Below are positions 25,288 through 32,833 of a stretch of 35,910 nucleotides of DNA, in pieces. How positions within the stretch are numbered: position 1 is the first letter of the stretch; each line of letters opens with the position of its first letter. The stretch comes from a virus. The notes under the pieces are model-generated. The model worked only from the letters and a program-made list of their open reading frames with translations, was not told where the DNA came from and ran no database searches. The stretch spans positions 1 through 35,910 of IMG/VR virus record IMGVR_UViG_3300046535_001464; one strand, given 5' to 3'. The position numbers and the translations under genes were made by a program.

Positions 25288-25789
25288 CGAACTACTGAAC
25301 CAGGCCATGCTCATGCTGGCCCTTAATCCAGCCGCCATCTTCGTAGGCCAGGGCGTGGCCTATGGCGGCGTCGCCACCTACAAGCATCTGACCGGAATTC
25401 CTGACTCGCAACGCCTGGAAATGCCGGTGGCTGAAGACTTCCAGCTCGGATTCTGCACGGGCCTCTCTCTCCAAGGCTTCCTGCCGATCTCAATTTTCCC
25501 TCGCATCGACTTCATGCTTCGAGCCGCCGATCAGCTCGTGAACCACCTGGACAAGCTCGAATTCATGTCGCGCGGCGACTTCAAGCCGCGCGTTATCATT
25601 CGCACCCGCGTCGGCTCGCGCACGCCTCTGGACGCTGGTCCGCAGCATTCTCAGGATCACACCGCTGCATTTTCGCTTATGCTGACTAATATGACCGTGT
25701 ACCGGATAGACGATCCGGCGGAAATCCTCCCGGTCTATCGTGCTGCCGTCGCCGATCCAAGGTCATCTTTGGTCATCGAAGCCTTGTGA
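25274..25789 (+). CDS. Thiamine-diphosphate enzyme, E1-beta-like half (Pyr domain)
   Basis: A 171-residue protein matching the pyrimidine-binding domain: AIFVGQGVAYGGVATYKHLT, then RLEMPVAEDFQLGFCTGLSL with Glu54 at the place of the conserved Glu that activates ThDP. ISIFPRIDFMLRAADQLVNH and VIIRTRVGSRTPLDAGPQHS follow, typical of E1-beta. The C-terminal transketolase-C domain is absent. It overlaps the alpha-like gene by 14 bases, so a one-to-one complex is expected. Together the two could form or cleave a carbon-carbon bond on a keto or sugar substrate. The stop overlaps the next start as GTGA. Confidence 0.82.
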   Translation: MSHSDELLNQAMLMLALNPAAIFVGQGVAYGGVATYKHLTGIPDSQRLEMPVAEDFQLGFCTGLSLQGFLPISIFPRIDFMLRAADQLVNHLDKLEFMSRGDFKPRVIIRTRVGSRTPLDAGPQHSQDHTAAFSLMLTNMTVYRIDDPAEILPVYRAAVADPRSSLVIEAL

Positions 25790-26259
25790 GCCTACTTCTA
25801 CTCTTCCGCCCTTACGGTGGCGTCGTTCCGCCGACCCCGCACGGCCACGGCAAGTACGGCTTCGCGCCTGAGTTGGCCGACCTTATCGCGGCCGGCAAGC
25901 GGGTCGGTGAATGGCTGCGCGAGAAGGCCCCTGAGCGGACCGACCCATCGCCACGCCGAACCCGCCGCGTCCCGCGCCGTGGCACTATTCCGTCCCGTGC
26001 CAGCGCCGGCGCGTCGGCGACCGGATTCCTTGCGTTCCACTCGCCGCCGGCCCCATTCGTCTTCCCCGTTACCGTCGCTACCGGCCATACTCCTGCATCT
26101 GCGACCGTATTTCTGGCTCCGGTCCGCCTCTCGCTGCCGGTCCGTGCGGGTGCCTCTGTCGCCTTAAAGACAAAATCCGTCTATATTAATATGAAGCAGA
26201 TCATGGAGGAAGATGAACGGCTTCTGGCGACCCTCTTATCGCGAGAACTTCATGAATAA
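25786..26259 (+). CDS. Arg/Pro/Ala-rich low-complexity protein (157 aa)
   Basis: GTG 25786 overlaps the preceding stop. Residues ~50-70 are basic (RRTRRVPRRGTIPSRAS). Residues ~70-128 are Ala/Pro/Val rich (FHSPPAPFVFPVTVATGHTP). The end is acidic and helical (MKQIMEEDERLLATLLSREL). The last ~25 codons are much richer in A/T than the rest, suggesting a join. Beyond the frame being open and coupled to its neighbours, I recognise nothing; part of the middle could be a shadow of base composition. Confidence 0.5.
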   Translation: MSLLLLFRPYGGVVPPTPHGHGKYGFAPELADLIAAGKRVGEWLREKAPERTDPSPRRTRRVPRRGTIPSRASAGASATGFLAFHSPPAPFVFPVTVATGHTPASATVFLAPVRLSLPVRAGASVALKTKSVYINMKQIMEEDERLLATLLSRELHE

Positions 26260-26425
26260 GCACGAGGTTCGATGCCAGAAATGCCATGCCATTCTCGGTA
26301 TTCGCACCGACCGTGGGTTTGTCCCCTCCGGGTCGGCCATCTGCATCGTCCGGGCGACCCGCGTGGACTGTCTAAAGTGCTTGCGAGAGCAGCGGGTCTA
26401 CGCCGGACCGCTCGTCTCGAAGTAA
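26252..26425 (+). CDS. Com-like zinc-ribbon protein (57 aa)
   Basis: Cysteine pairs in HEVRCQKCHAILGI and ATRVDCLKCLREQRV, that is CxxC-x(27)-CxxC, resembling the phage Mu Com family of small zinc proteins, which act on translation of an adjacent message. ATG 26252 overlaps the previous stop by 8 bases. ATG 26213 is an alternative with GGAGGA at 26205-26210, although only two bases separate that purine run from the start. No Mom-type DNA modification gene follows, so the regulatory target, if any, is unknown. Confidence 0.6.
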   Translation: MNKHEVRCQKCHAILGIRTDRGFVPSGSAICIVRATRVDCLKCLREQRVYAGPLVSK

Positions 26426-26453
26426 ATATTTTCAAAATTCCCGCGTTTTTCTC

Positions 26454-26481
26454 TTGACAGACCGCCGTCACCGTATCTAAA
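26454..26481 (+). promoter_or_regulatory. Candidate strong promoter for the protease-capsid operon
   Basis: A perfect TTGACA (26454-26459), a 16-base spacer and TCTAAA (26476-26481). An A/T-rich stretch directly upstream (26421-26452) could act as an UP element. This is the longest gene-free stretch of the window (26426-26555). The leader before the protease start also has a weak hairpin (CTCGC 26523-26527 with GCGAG 26550-26554). Capsid genes need strong expression, which fits. Confidence 0.6.
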
Positions 26482-26555
26482 CTCTCAATAGTACATTCCT
26501 TCGCCGCGGGTTTTCACCCCACCTCGCAAGCCTTGGGCACCTTGCTCCCGCGAGC

Positions 26556-27833
26556 GTGTCCTTGGCGCACGACCAACCAACCGCGTTCCCTCGAATCCCC
26601 AATTGGATTTATCCGATCAAGGGCGGACTCGCCTTGTCGCCGACCTGCGCCGAAGCGCCGGTTCTCGACCGCGCCACTTGCTCGGTCACGACCATCTGCG
26701 TCACGCCGGCCCTAGACCGTCAAGGCGAAATCCTTGAGCCGATGGGCGGCGTCTACGACGACTATCAGAACGCGCCGGTGGTTTTTTTCGACCACCGCCT
26801 CCAATATCCCACCCCGATTGCCAAGGCCGCGGACGACACGGGACTCACCGTGTTCCCGTCCGAGACCCAGGTCCGCTCCAAGCACTATTTCGTTCAGTAC
26901 GACCCGGTGGCGATGCAGGTATTTCGCCTGATCGACGACGGGTTCATGCCCGGCATCTCGGTCGGGTTCGATCCGGTCCCCGGTCAGTACGAGATCATCG
27001 GCAACCGGCCGGACGGCCGCGGCAAGGCGCTCCGCTATTTCCAGTGGAAGCTCCTGGAAATCTCGCACACACCGCTCGGCGTCAACCCGGAAGCGTTGAC
27101 CATCGCCGTCCAGAAGGGGCGAGTCGGGTCCGACCCGATGCACCCGCTCATCACCAAGTCGCTGTCGTCCCTCATGCTGCCGACGCCGGTTCAAGCAAAC
27201 GGGTTTACTCCCCCGGAGACCAAAGCAATGGCTACTTCCCCTGAAAAGCCGAAGGAAGGGAAACCTGCTGACGAGGAGTCGGCGGATGCCAAGAAGCTCG
27301 GGACCGAAGTCGAAAAACCGGCCGCGAAGCCTGCCCCCGACGAACACAAAGACAAGGGCGAAAAGGCTCCCATGAAGCCGTCGCCGGCCGGGATGCTGCA
27401 TTGCATCCAGGCGCTCCACGACGTCCACGGCCACATGGAAAAGGCGATGGCCAACGCCGAACATCCGGAGTCGCTGGAGGCGGTCGAACACGCCAAGGCG
27501 ATGGTCCAGGAAGCACGCGAACACGTCGAAGGCGCGCTGGCCGAACATCACCCAGAGGTGAAGGCCGAGCCGCCGCCGGACAAGCACGACGAGCCGGAGA
27601 ACAAGGACGCCGACCAGTCCGGCAAGAACGACGACAAGGAAGAAGGCTCCTACGTCGTGAAGTCGCACCGGTTCAAGCCGATGCGGTTCGGGCCGCTGAC
27701 TCAGCCGCTCGTCATCGCCGACACGCCCATGACCGACGCCGAACGGGTCGAAGCCGACCGGCTCTCGAAGCGACTCGCTTACAAACAGGCCCGGCTTGCC
27801 CGGATGGAAGAACAAGCGGCCCGCCGCGCTTAA
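26556..27833 (+). CDS. HK97-family prohead protease with C-terminal scaffold domain
   Basis: A 425-residue protein. Residues ~45-190 carry the U35 protease pattern: TPALDRQGEILEPMG, APVVFFDHRLQYPTPIAKA with His80, LIDDGFMPGISVGF with Ser135, and LLEISHTPLGVNPEAL. The enzyme trims the capsid protein and scaffold during head maturation. From ~225 on the protein is Lys/Glu/Ala/Pro rich and helical, as in scaffolds. GTG 26556 is the start; no good ribosome site is seen. An in-frame internal start at 27228 gives the scaffold part alone. The capsid gene follows after 19 bases. Confidence 0.92.
   Translation: MSLAHDQPTAFPRIPNWIYPIKGGLALSPTCAEAPVLDRATCSVTTICVTPALDRQGEILEPMGGVYDDYQNAPVVFFDHRLQYPTPIAKAADDTGLTVFPSETQVRSKHYFVQYDPVAMQVFRLIDDGFMPGISVGFDPVPGQYEIIGNRPDGRGKALRYFQWKLLEISHTPLGVNPEALTIAVQKGRVGSDPMHPLITKSLSSLMLPTPVQANGFTPPETKAMATSPEKPKEGKPADEESADAKKLGTEVEKPAAKPAPDEHKDKGEKAPMKPSPAGMLHCIQALHDVHGHMEKAMANAEHPESLEAVEHAKAMVQEAREHVEGALAEHHPEVKAEPPPDKHDEPENKDADQSGKNDDKEEGSYVVKSHRFKPMRFGPLTQPLVIADTPMTDAERVEADRLSKRLAYKQARLARMEEQAARRA
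27228..27833 (+). CDS. Nested scaffold protein read from an internal start (201 aa)
   Basis: ATG 27228 is in frame with the protease and has its own CGGAG (27214-27218) at nine bases. The product would be the Lys/Glu-rich helical C-terminal part alone (MATSPEKPKEGKPADEES..., ...MLHCIQALHDVHGHMEKAMA). Nested protease and scaffold genes sharing one C-terminus are known in lambda (C and Nu3). The change of composition exactly at this start supports the idea. Not proven without protein data. Confidence 0.55.
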   Translation: MATSPEKPKEGKPADEESADAKKLGTEVEKPAAKPAPDEHKDKGEKAPMKPSPAGMLHCIQALHDVHGHMEKAMANAEHPESLEAVEHAKAMVQEAREHVEGALAEHHPEVKAEPPPDKHDEPENKDADQSGKNDDKEEGSYVVKSHRFKPMRFGPLTQPLVIADTPMTDAERVEADRLSKRLAYKQARLARMEEQAARRA

Positions 27834-27852
27834 CCCTCAAAAGAGGCTAACA

Positions 27853-29316
27853 ATGTCCACCGCACTGATCCAGCAGCTCCGCGAAGCCAACGACCGCGCC
27901 GACCGCCTGGAGGCGGAACTGAAAAAGCCGGTGTATCCCGGTGCCGCTGGAGCGATGGGTTCCGCCCACGGGCCGGCCCGCGTGCCGCACATCCGCAAGG
28001 GCGAATCGCCCCTGACTTCTCGGCCGTTCCGGCTCTTGAACCTGTTCGGGTTCATGGGTGGCCGGCTGAACGCCGACGAGGCCAAGGTCGAGCTGGAACA
28101 CCTGAAGGCGTTTAATACCGGCCTTCGCGATTACGGCTGGGGACCGGCGATGGGTGGCGTGGCGGTGCCGCTGGGCATGTCGCTGCTCCCCGACCAGTTC
28201 GCCCAGGCCGACAGCAACCGCGTCCTGAAGTCAGTCCTTCAGGAAGGCACGGCCGGCGCGGACCCGGACGAGATGAGCTGGATCGCTCGCAAGGTCTACA
28301 CGCCGCTGGCCAACAAGGGCTACTTCGGTCGCCAAAAGGCCCAGCAGTCGTGGCTGGACGAAACGCTCGGCGGACCGCTGGTGGCACCCCCGGAGTTCGG
28401 CGAGATCATCGAACTCTTGCGTAACCAGGAAGCCCTGGTGAACGCAGGCGCTCGAACGATCCAACTGCCGGCTCAGGGCACAGTAGTTTTCCCGCGAATC
28501 ACGTCGCCGTCCACCGCCGGCACCTACTCGGAAAACGTCAACATCGCGTCTTCGACCGTCGGTACGGGCCACTTGACCCTGTCGGCCAAGAAGATCGCGA
28601 GCATGATCCAGGTGCCGAACGAACTGTTCCGGTTCGCGACGGCGGCGGCGGAATCCATCCTCCGCAACGACATGACCAAGACCCTGGCCCTCCAGGCGGA
28701 CCTGTACTTCCTGGAAGGCAACGGCCAGAACAACGTGCCGAAGGGCCTTATCGGGTACAACGGCACGAACGAGGTCGTGCAGTACCAGTCGTCCACGCCG
28801 GCCCCGAAGGGCATTGGCGTGAACGGCAACACGGTCTTCCCGGAAGACGGCTACCGGATGGCCGCTCAGGTGGAAGAGAACAACGCGATGGTCGAAGGCT
28901 GGGTCATGCGGCCCAGCATGTGGTCGTCCATCGGCGGCTTCCGGGCTGACGCGGTGACGGCCGGCGACGCGGCGGGCGTGTTCGTTCAGTCGCTCTTCCG
29001 GGCGATGGGCGACAACCTGGACCCGGCCTGGTGCGGCTTCCCGATCACCAAGACCAACCAGGTTTCCCGGTCGCAGCAGAAGGGCACAGCCACCAACCTG
29101 ACCTACATCATCGGCGGCATGTGGAGCGACTTCCTGATCGGCCTGTTCGGCGCGATCGAGTTCCTGGCCACCAACACCGGCTCGCTGACCGACGGCGGCA
29201 CCCAGGTCAACGCCTTCAGCCAGGACTTGACGCTGATCCGCGGCATCATGCTTGGCGACTCCGGCCCGCGCCATTCCGGGGCCTTCGTGTACTATCCGCA
29301 GCTGGTCCGCCAGTAA
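27853..29316 (+). CDS. HK97-fold major capsid protein
   Basis: A 487-residue protein. ATG 27853 is preceded by AAGAGG. A helical N-terminal region (~1-110; ALIQQLREANDRADRLEAEL) would be the delta domain removed by the protease. The capsid core begins with GVAVPLGMSLLP. Typical features are LVAPPEFGEIIELLRNQEAL, a TVVFPRITSPSTAGTYSENV stretch, KKIASMIQVPNELFRFA, LALQADLYFLEGNGQNNVPK with GLIGY, and a C-terminal SQDLTLIRGIMLGD. The pattern is that of phage_capsid family HK97-like proteins. The length includes the delta domain. It lies directly after protease/scaffold, the classic order. Confidence 0.95.
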   Translation: MSTALIQQLREANDRADRLEAELKKPVYPGAAGAMGSAHGPARVPHIRKGESPLTSRPFRLLNLFGFMGGRLNADEAKVELEHLKAFNTGLRDYGWGPAMGGVAVPLGMSLLPDQFAQADSNRVLKSVLQEGTAGADPDEMSWIARKVYTPLANKGYFGRQKAQQSWLDETLGGPLVAPPEFGEIIELLRNQEALVNAGARTIQLPAQGTVVFPRITSPSTAGTYSENVNIASSTVGTGHLTLSAKKIASMIQVPNELFRFATAAAESILRNDMTKTLALQADLYFLEGNGQNNVPKGLIGYNGTNEVVQYQSSTPAPKGIGVNGNTVFPEDGYRMAAQVEENNAMVEGWVMRPSMWSSIGGFRADAVTAGDAAGVFVQSLFRAMGDNLDPAWCGFPITKTNQVSRSQQKGTATNLTYIIGGMWSDFLIGLFGAIEFLATNTGSLTDGGTQVNAFSQDLTLIRGIMLGDSGPRHSGAFVYYPQLVRQ

Positions 29317-29356
29317 TCCTTGACGCGGTCCGCCTCCTTACAAGGGACATTCAAAA

Positions 29357-29845
29357 ATGGCCACGAATATCGTCGATCTGGGCAACAACACGTTCGGTGG
29401 GCCGACTGGCGGCGTGTCCATCGTCCCCGTCTCGATTGCGGCGGGCACGACCAACGGCGCGGCCATCGACTGCATCAACGCGGTCCTGCCTCTGAATGGC
29501 CGGCTGCTGACGGGCGTGTTCACGTCGCCCGGAACGCTGATCGTGAAGTTCCAGGAAGCCATCGAAGACCCGGCTTCTCTGGGCAACCCGCTCTCGTCCG
29601 ACTGGTCGGACATCTCGGGCGCGGTCTTTACGACCGTGGCCGTGACCGGCGTGGCTCCCATCGGCGCGCAGACGATCCTCATCAAGAACATGGGGACAAC
29701 CAGCGGCGTGCCGTACAAGCGGTTCATCCGAGCGGTGGCGACGGTGGCCGGCGGCGGCGCGTCGATCATCTGTGCGGTCGAAGTCTTCGCTCAGAAGCGT
29801 GTGACCGGCACTGGCGGCGGCTACTCGGTCAGCCCGGCAGTCTAA
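29357..29845 (+). CDS. Small head-associated protein, possible capsid decoration protein
   Basis: A 162-residue beta-rich protein right after the capsid gene and before a terminator. AAGGGA precedes ATG 29357. The sequence has alternating strands (GVSIVPVSIAAGTTNGAAID, LIVKFQEAIEDP, FTTVAVTGVAPIGAQTILIK) and a 'SSDWSDISGAVFTTV' part like phage beta-sandwich proteins. Position and size suggest a decoration or head-completion protein, but no family is certain. Confidence 0.75.
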   Translation: MATNIVDLGNNTFGGPTGGVSIVPVSIAAGTTNGAAIDCINAVLPLNGRLLTGVFTSPGTLIVKFQEAIEDPASLGNPLSSDWSDISGAVFTTVAVTGVAPIGAQTILIKNMGTTSGVPYKRFIRAVATVAGGGASIICAVEVFAQKRVTGTGGGYSVSPAV

Positions 29846-29854
29846 ACGATCTAA

Positions 29855-29881
29855 CGCCCGCCGCAATCTCTGCGGCGGGCG
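29855..29881 (+). terminator. Hairpin terminator after the capsid operon
   Basis: CGCCCGCCGCA (29855-29865), a five-base loop and the perfect inverse TGCGGCGGGCG (29871-29881): eleven GC-rich pairs. Only a weak T-tract follows (CTAACTTTT). It probably ends or reduces transcription after the capsid and decoration genes. Confidence 0.75.
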
Positions 29882-29905
29882 GCTCTAACTTTTGCGAGGT
29901 TCCCC

Positions 29906-30763
29906 ATGCCCGGAATCGTCGGCTCTCTGACCGCCCCCGGTTCGGTCACGCTCACGACCCACAACGGGTTCGACACGTCCTGCATCGCGGCCGTCAACGG
30001 CGCGTCGTACACGACTCTCCAGTTCGTGTTCGAGGGCACGGTGGACGGCACCAACTGGTTCGCCTTGGCGGCGATGCGGTACGACACCTACGGGGTCGTG
30101 ACCGGCACCATCGCACCGTCGAACGACTCGGAAAACTGCTGGTTCATGCAGGCGTCCGGGTTGACCCAAGTCCGCGCCCGCGCGACCAACATCGCGGCTG
30201 GTACGGCGACCTTCACCCTGATCTCGGGGTCGTTCGTCGGCAACCCGATCAACATCAGCAACAACACGATCACGACTCTCACCGCGACCAGCTTCACCGG
30301 CGACGTGACGCTGTCGGACGTGAACCTGGTCCTGGGCACGGCGACCGGCACCAAGATCGGCACTTCGACCCTTCAGAAGCTCGCCTTCTGGAACTCGACG
30401 CCAATCGTCCAGCCGGTCAACACGACCGACCTCTACACGGTCCTGGTGAACACTGGCCTGATCGCGACTGGCGGCACGCCGCCGTTCTCGCCGCCCGGCA
30501 ACGTGACGATGGCCGACGCGAAGAACGTCATCCTGAACACGACCACGGGCACCAAGATCGGAACGACTACGCTCCAGAAGCTCAGCTTCTTCAACGCGAC
30601 CCCGGTCGTCCAACCGGTGGCGAACACGGACACGACCACGGGTGCGGCCGGAAGCGTGACCAACGTCTTCCTGAACACTACGTTTACAGGCGCAGGAACC
30701 GCGGCTTACACAATCGGTGGAATTTGCGGAGCCTTGAAGCAGCTGGGAATCCTGGCGACGTAA
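29906..30763 (+). CDS. Head-fibre-like structural protein with GTKIGT repeats
   Basis: A 285-residue protein. The N-terminal ~115 residues form a beta domain (TLQFVFEGTVDGTNWFALAA). The C-terminal part contains two copies of TGTKIGT-TLQKL-F-N-TP-VQP (~147 and ~212), each preceded by a triple-helix-like strand (VTLSDVNLVLGTA; VTMADAKNVILNTT). The 'GTKIGT, QKL-F, TPVVQP' signature is familiar from phage fibre proteins and trimerises near the C-terminus. Likely a fibre or spike on the capsid. GAGG precedes ATG 29906, after the terminator. Confidence 0.85.
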   Translation: MPGIVGSLTAPGSVTLTTHNGFDTSCIAAVNGASYTTLQFVFEGTVDGTNWFALAAMRYDTYGVVTGTIAPSNDSENCWFMQASGLTQVRARATNIAAGTATFTLISGSFVGNPINISNNTITTLTATSFTGDVTLSDVNLVLGTATGTKIGTSTLQKLAFWNSTPIVQPVNTTDLYTVLVNTGLIATGGTPPFSPPGNVTMADAKNVILNTTTGTKIGTTTLQKLSFFNATPVVQPVANTDTTTGAAGSVTNVFLNTTFTGAGTAAYTIGGICGALKQLGILAT

Positions 30764-30772
30764 GATAGGGAT

Positions 30773-32053
30773 ATGAGCAACGAATTCGTCTTTCCGAGCG
30801 ATGTCCCTGGCTGGCTTGAGCCAATTGAGGGCCACGCTCTGGCCGAGGTCGCCCGCAACCGGACGGTCCTTGAAATCGGGTCTTATGCTGGACGCTCGAC
30901 CATCTGCATGGCGCAGACGGCTCTCGCGGTCCACGCCGTTGACCACCACCAGGGCGACGCCGGCACCGGGCCGGCCGACACGCTGGCGGCGTTCACCGAG
31001 AACATCAACCGCTACGGCGTAGCCGGAAAAGTATTTCCATACGTCGGCCGTTCGACGGAAGTCCAGTTGAACGGTACGCTCTTTGACATGGCGTTTATCG
31101 ACGGCGCTCACGACGAGCTTTCCGTCCGCACCGATCTGGCGGTCGCGATGAACCGGCTGAAGCCGGGCGGCGTGATCGCGATGCACGATTGGGACTACCC
31201 AGCCGTGCAATCTGCGGCCCGCATGGTTTTTGGCCGCGAGCTGCTTGGCGAGACCGTTGGCCGGACGCGGTTCTTCAAGCCGAGCCAGCCTTACGTCTTC
31301 GTGGCGGTCCCGTCCCGCGGCACCCTCGCCCCTGGCGTGCTGACGGCGACGCACCAGATGGCCCAGCGGACGCCAGTCTTTACGCTGGCGACCCACGGCT
31401 GTTCGCTGCTGACGATGTCGTTCAACCAGATGTGGGCCGATGCCCTAAACGCCCGCGACAAGGGGATCACCCACTTCTTCATGCACCACGACGATTTGTG
31501 GGCGGAAGACAAGTGGTGGCTGGACACGATGTACGACCAGCTGCAAGCATCTGGCGCGGACATTCTGTCGGCGGTGGTGCCGATCAAGGACGAACGCGGT
31601 CTGTCATCGACCGCCCTCTATCATCCGCCGACGAACAAGATCAAGCGCGTCACCATGACCGACGCGATGAATCTGCCGACGACGTTCACAGCGGCCGACT
31701 GCGGCTACCCTGAGTGCGTGCTGCTGCCGAACACGGGGTTCTGGATTTGCGACTTCACGAAGCCTTGGGTGGAGGAGATTTGCTTCACCATCCGCGACCG
31801 TATTTTCAAAGACCCGGTTGATGGACTCTGGAAAGCCCAATGCTTCTCTGAGGATTGGCATTTCGGGATTCAGGCGTTCAAACTCGGACTCCGGGTTTGC
31901 GCGACGACGGCGGTCAAGATTCGGCATCGTGGCGTCTACGACTACACGAACGCCGAGGCATGGGGCACGGTGAAAGACGATGAAGCGGTGGGCGTCTTTG
32001 CTCCCGCGGACGAACACAACTACATGCCGGAACCAGTGCATGATCCTGATTAG
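30773..32053 (+). CDS. SAM methyltransferase fused to a GT2-like glycosyltransferase domain
   Basis: A 426-residue protein. Residues ~1-180 are a class I methyltransferase: VLEIGSYAGRSTICMAQ (motif I), AVHAVDHHQGD, FDMAFIDGAHDELSV and LKPGGVIAMHDWD, as in the Methyltransf_24 family. Residues ~200-426 form a second domain with a nucleotide-sugar-transferase look: FTLATHGCSLLTMSFNQMWA, THFFMHHDDLWAEDKWWLDT (HDD as possible metal site) and ADILSAVVPIKDERG. A single chain could both transfer and methylate a sugar. It is separated from the other enzymes by the capsid genes. The specificity cannot be read. Confidence 0.82.
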   Translation: MSNEFVFPSDVPGWLEPIEGHALAEVARNRTVLEIGSYAGRSTICMAQTALAVHAVDHHQGDAGTGPADTLAAFTENINRYGVAGKVFPYVGRSTEVQLNGTLFDMAFIDGAHDELSVRTDLAVAMNRLKPGGVIAMHDWDYPAVQSAARMVFGRELLGETVGRTRFFKPSQPYVFVAVPSRGTLAPGVLTATHQMAQRTPVFTLATHGCSLLTMSFNQMWADALNARDKGITHFFMHHDDLWAEDKWWLDTMYDQLQASGADILSAVVPIKDERGLSSTALYHPPTNKIKRVTMTDAMNLPTTFTAADCGYPECVLLPNTGFWICDFTKPWVEEICFTIRDRIFKDPVDGLWKAQCFSEDWHFGIQAFKLGLRVCATTAVKIRHRGVYDYTNAEAWGTVKDDEAVGVFAPADEHNYMPEPVHDPD

Positions 32054-32255
32054 CGAGTTGGACGAGCAGATCGCCGCCCTGGAAGTCGAACACGCGAAGG
32101 CCCTGGCGACGGCCAGCGAGATCAGTGGGGCGATCAAGTTCGCCAAAGTTCTCAAGGAAAGGTCGCGGGAAAAGCTGGCTGCGGCCCAGGCCGCGGCGAC
32201 CCGAATCACAGCCGAGGAGACCGGTGTTTCGAGCAGCGCCACGGAATCTGTTTGA
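32040..32255 (+). CDS. Small coiled-coil protein (71 aa)
   Basis: ATG 32040 lies within the end of the previous gene (14-base overlap). The product is an almost continuous Ala/Glu/Lys helix (LISELDEQIAALEVEHAKAL, KFAKVLKERSREKLAAAQAA) with heptad spacing. Its last ~30 bases overlap the next gene. Function unknown; possibly a spacer or assembly helper for the neighbouring virion proteins. Confidence 0.65.
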   Translation: MILISELDEQIAALEVEHAKALATASEISGAIKFAKVLKERSREKLAAAQAAATRITAEETGVSSSATESV

Positions 32256-32832
32256 CGCGACCGCGGCCGGTTCGACCTTGTCGAAGACGCTCTGGCCGGC
32301 GGCTGGCCCTGGCTCGTTCACCTGTTCCCTGCCGAGCATTGCCGACGTGGCCTCGCCTGCCAATATTCTGAGCGGAGCCTCTGTGGTCGGCGGCGTCTTT
32401 GCGGCGTCGAAGCGCGACCAGTCGATCCTGTTGGACTTCTGCTGCGTGGGCGCGGCGGACCTGACGCTGGTGGTCGAGATCGGCAAGCTGCACATGCTCG
32501 GGGCGATTGCGATGCCCCTGGCCTCAGTGTCCATAAAGTCGATGACGAACGCCGGGACCATCGCGAACGTGAATCCGTTCACCGGCTTAGCCGTCGCCGC
32601 GACGACCTTCCGGCTGTTCGACCTGGCAGCGATCACGGCTCTCGGAAAGATCGGCCAAGTGGTCACGGTGGTCGGTGGTGCCGAAGACGACACGCCGGCC
32701 CAGCTGGCTTTGATGGTGGACGACGCCCAATACTACTACGCCATCATCACCAGCATTTCGACGATTACCGAAGTGGTGTGTGTGATGACCCCGTCCGCGA
32801 TCGCGCGGGTGACGACGAAGGCCCTGCCGTAA
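32224..32832 (+). CDS. Beta-rich virion protein (202 aa)
   Basis: GTG 32224 is chosen because GAGGAG (32214-32219) stands four bases upstream; the frame is open further upstream but that part belongs to the previous gene. Sequence: FDATAAGSTLSKTLWPAAGP, DQSILLDFCCVGAADLTLVV, a hydrophobic middle and a final DAQYYYAIITSISTITEVV. Mostly strands and hydrophobic turns. No family recognised; its position between fibre-type genes suggests a head-tail or surface protein. Confidence 0.7.
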   Translation: MFRAAPRNLFDATAAGSTLSKTLWPAAGPGSFTCSLPSIADVASPANILSGASVVGGVFAASKRDQSILLDFCCVGAADLTLVVEIGKLHMLGAIAMPLASVSIKSMTNAGTIANVNPFTGLAVAATTFRLFDLAAITALGKIGQVVTVVGGAEDDTPAQLALMVDDAQYYYAIITSISTITEVVCVMTPSAIARVTTKALP

Positions 32833-32833
32833 C

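Noticed and set aside
26781-26788. Run of seven T in the protease gene as a frameshift site
   Set aside because: The protease frame runs on without a break, keeps His80 and Ser135, and no alternative frame continues usefully.
26712-27815. Minus-strand frame of 367 codons
   Set aside because: Antisense shadow of the protease/scaffold gene; Leu/Val/Arg-rich with no domain pattern and no ribosome site.
29885-31396. Minus-strand frame of 503 codons
   Set aside because: It is antisense to the head-fibre and methyltransferase genes, crosses two real genes and a gene border, and translates to Arg/Gly/Asp-rich low complexity.
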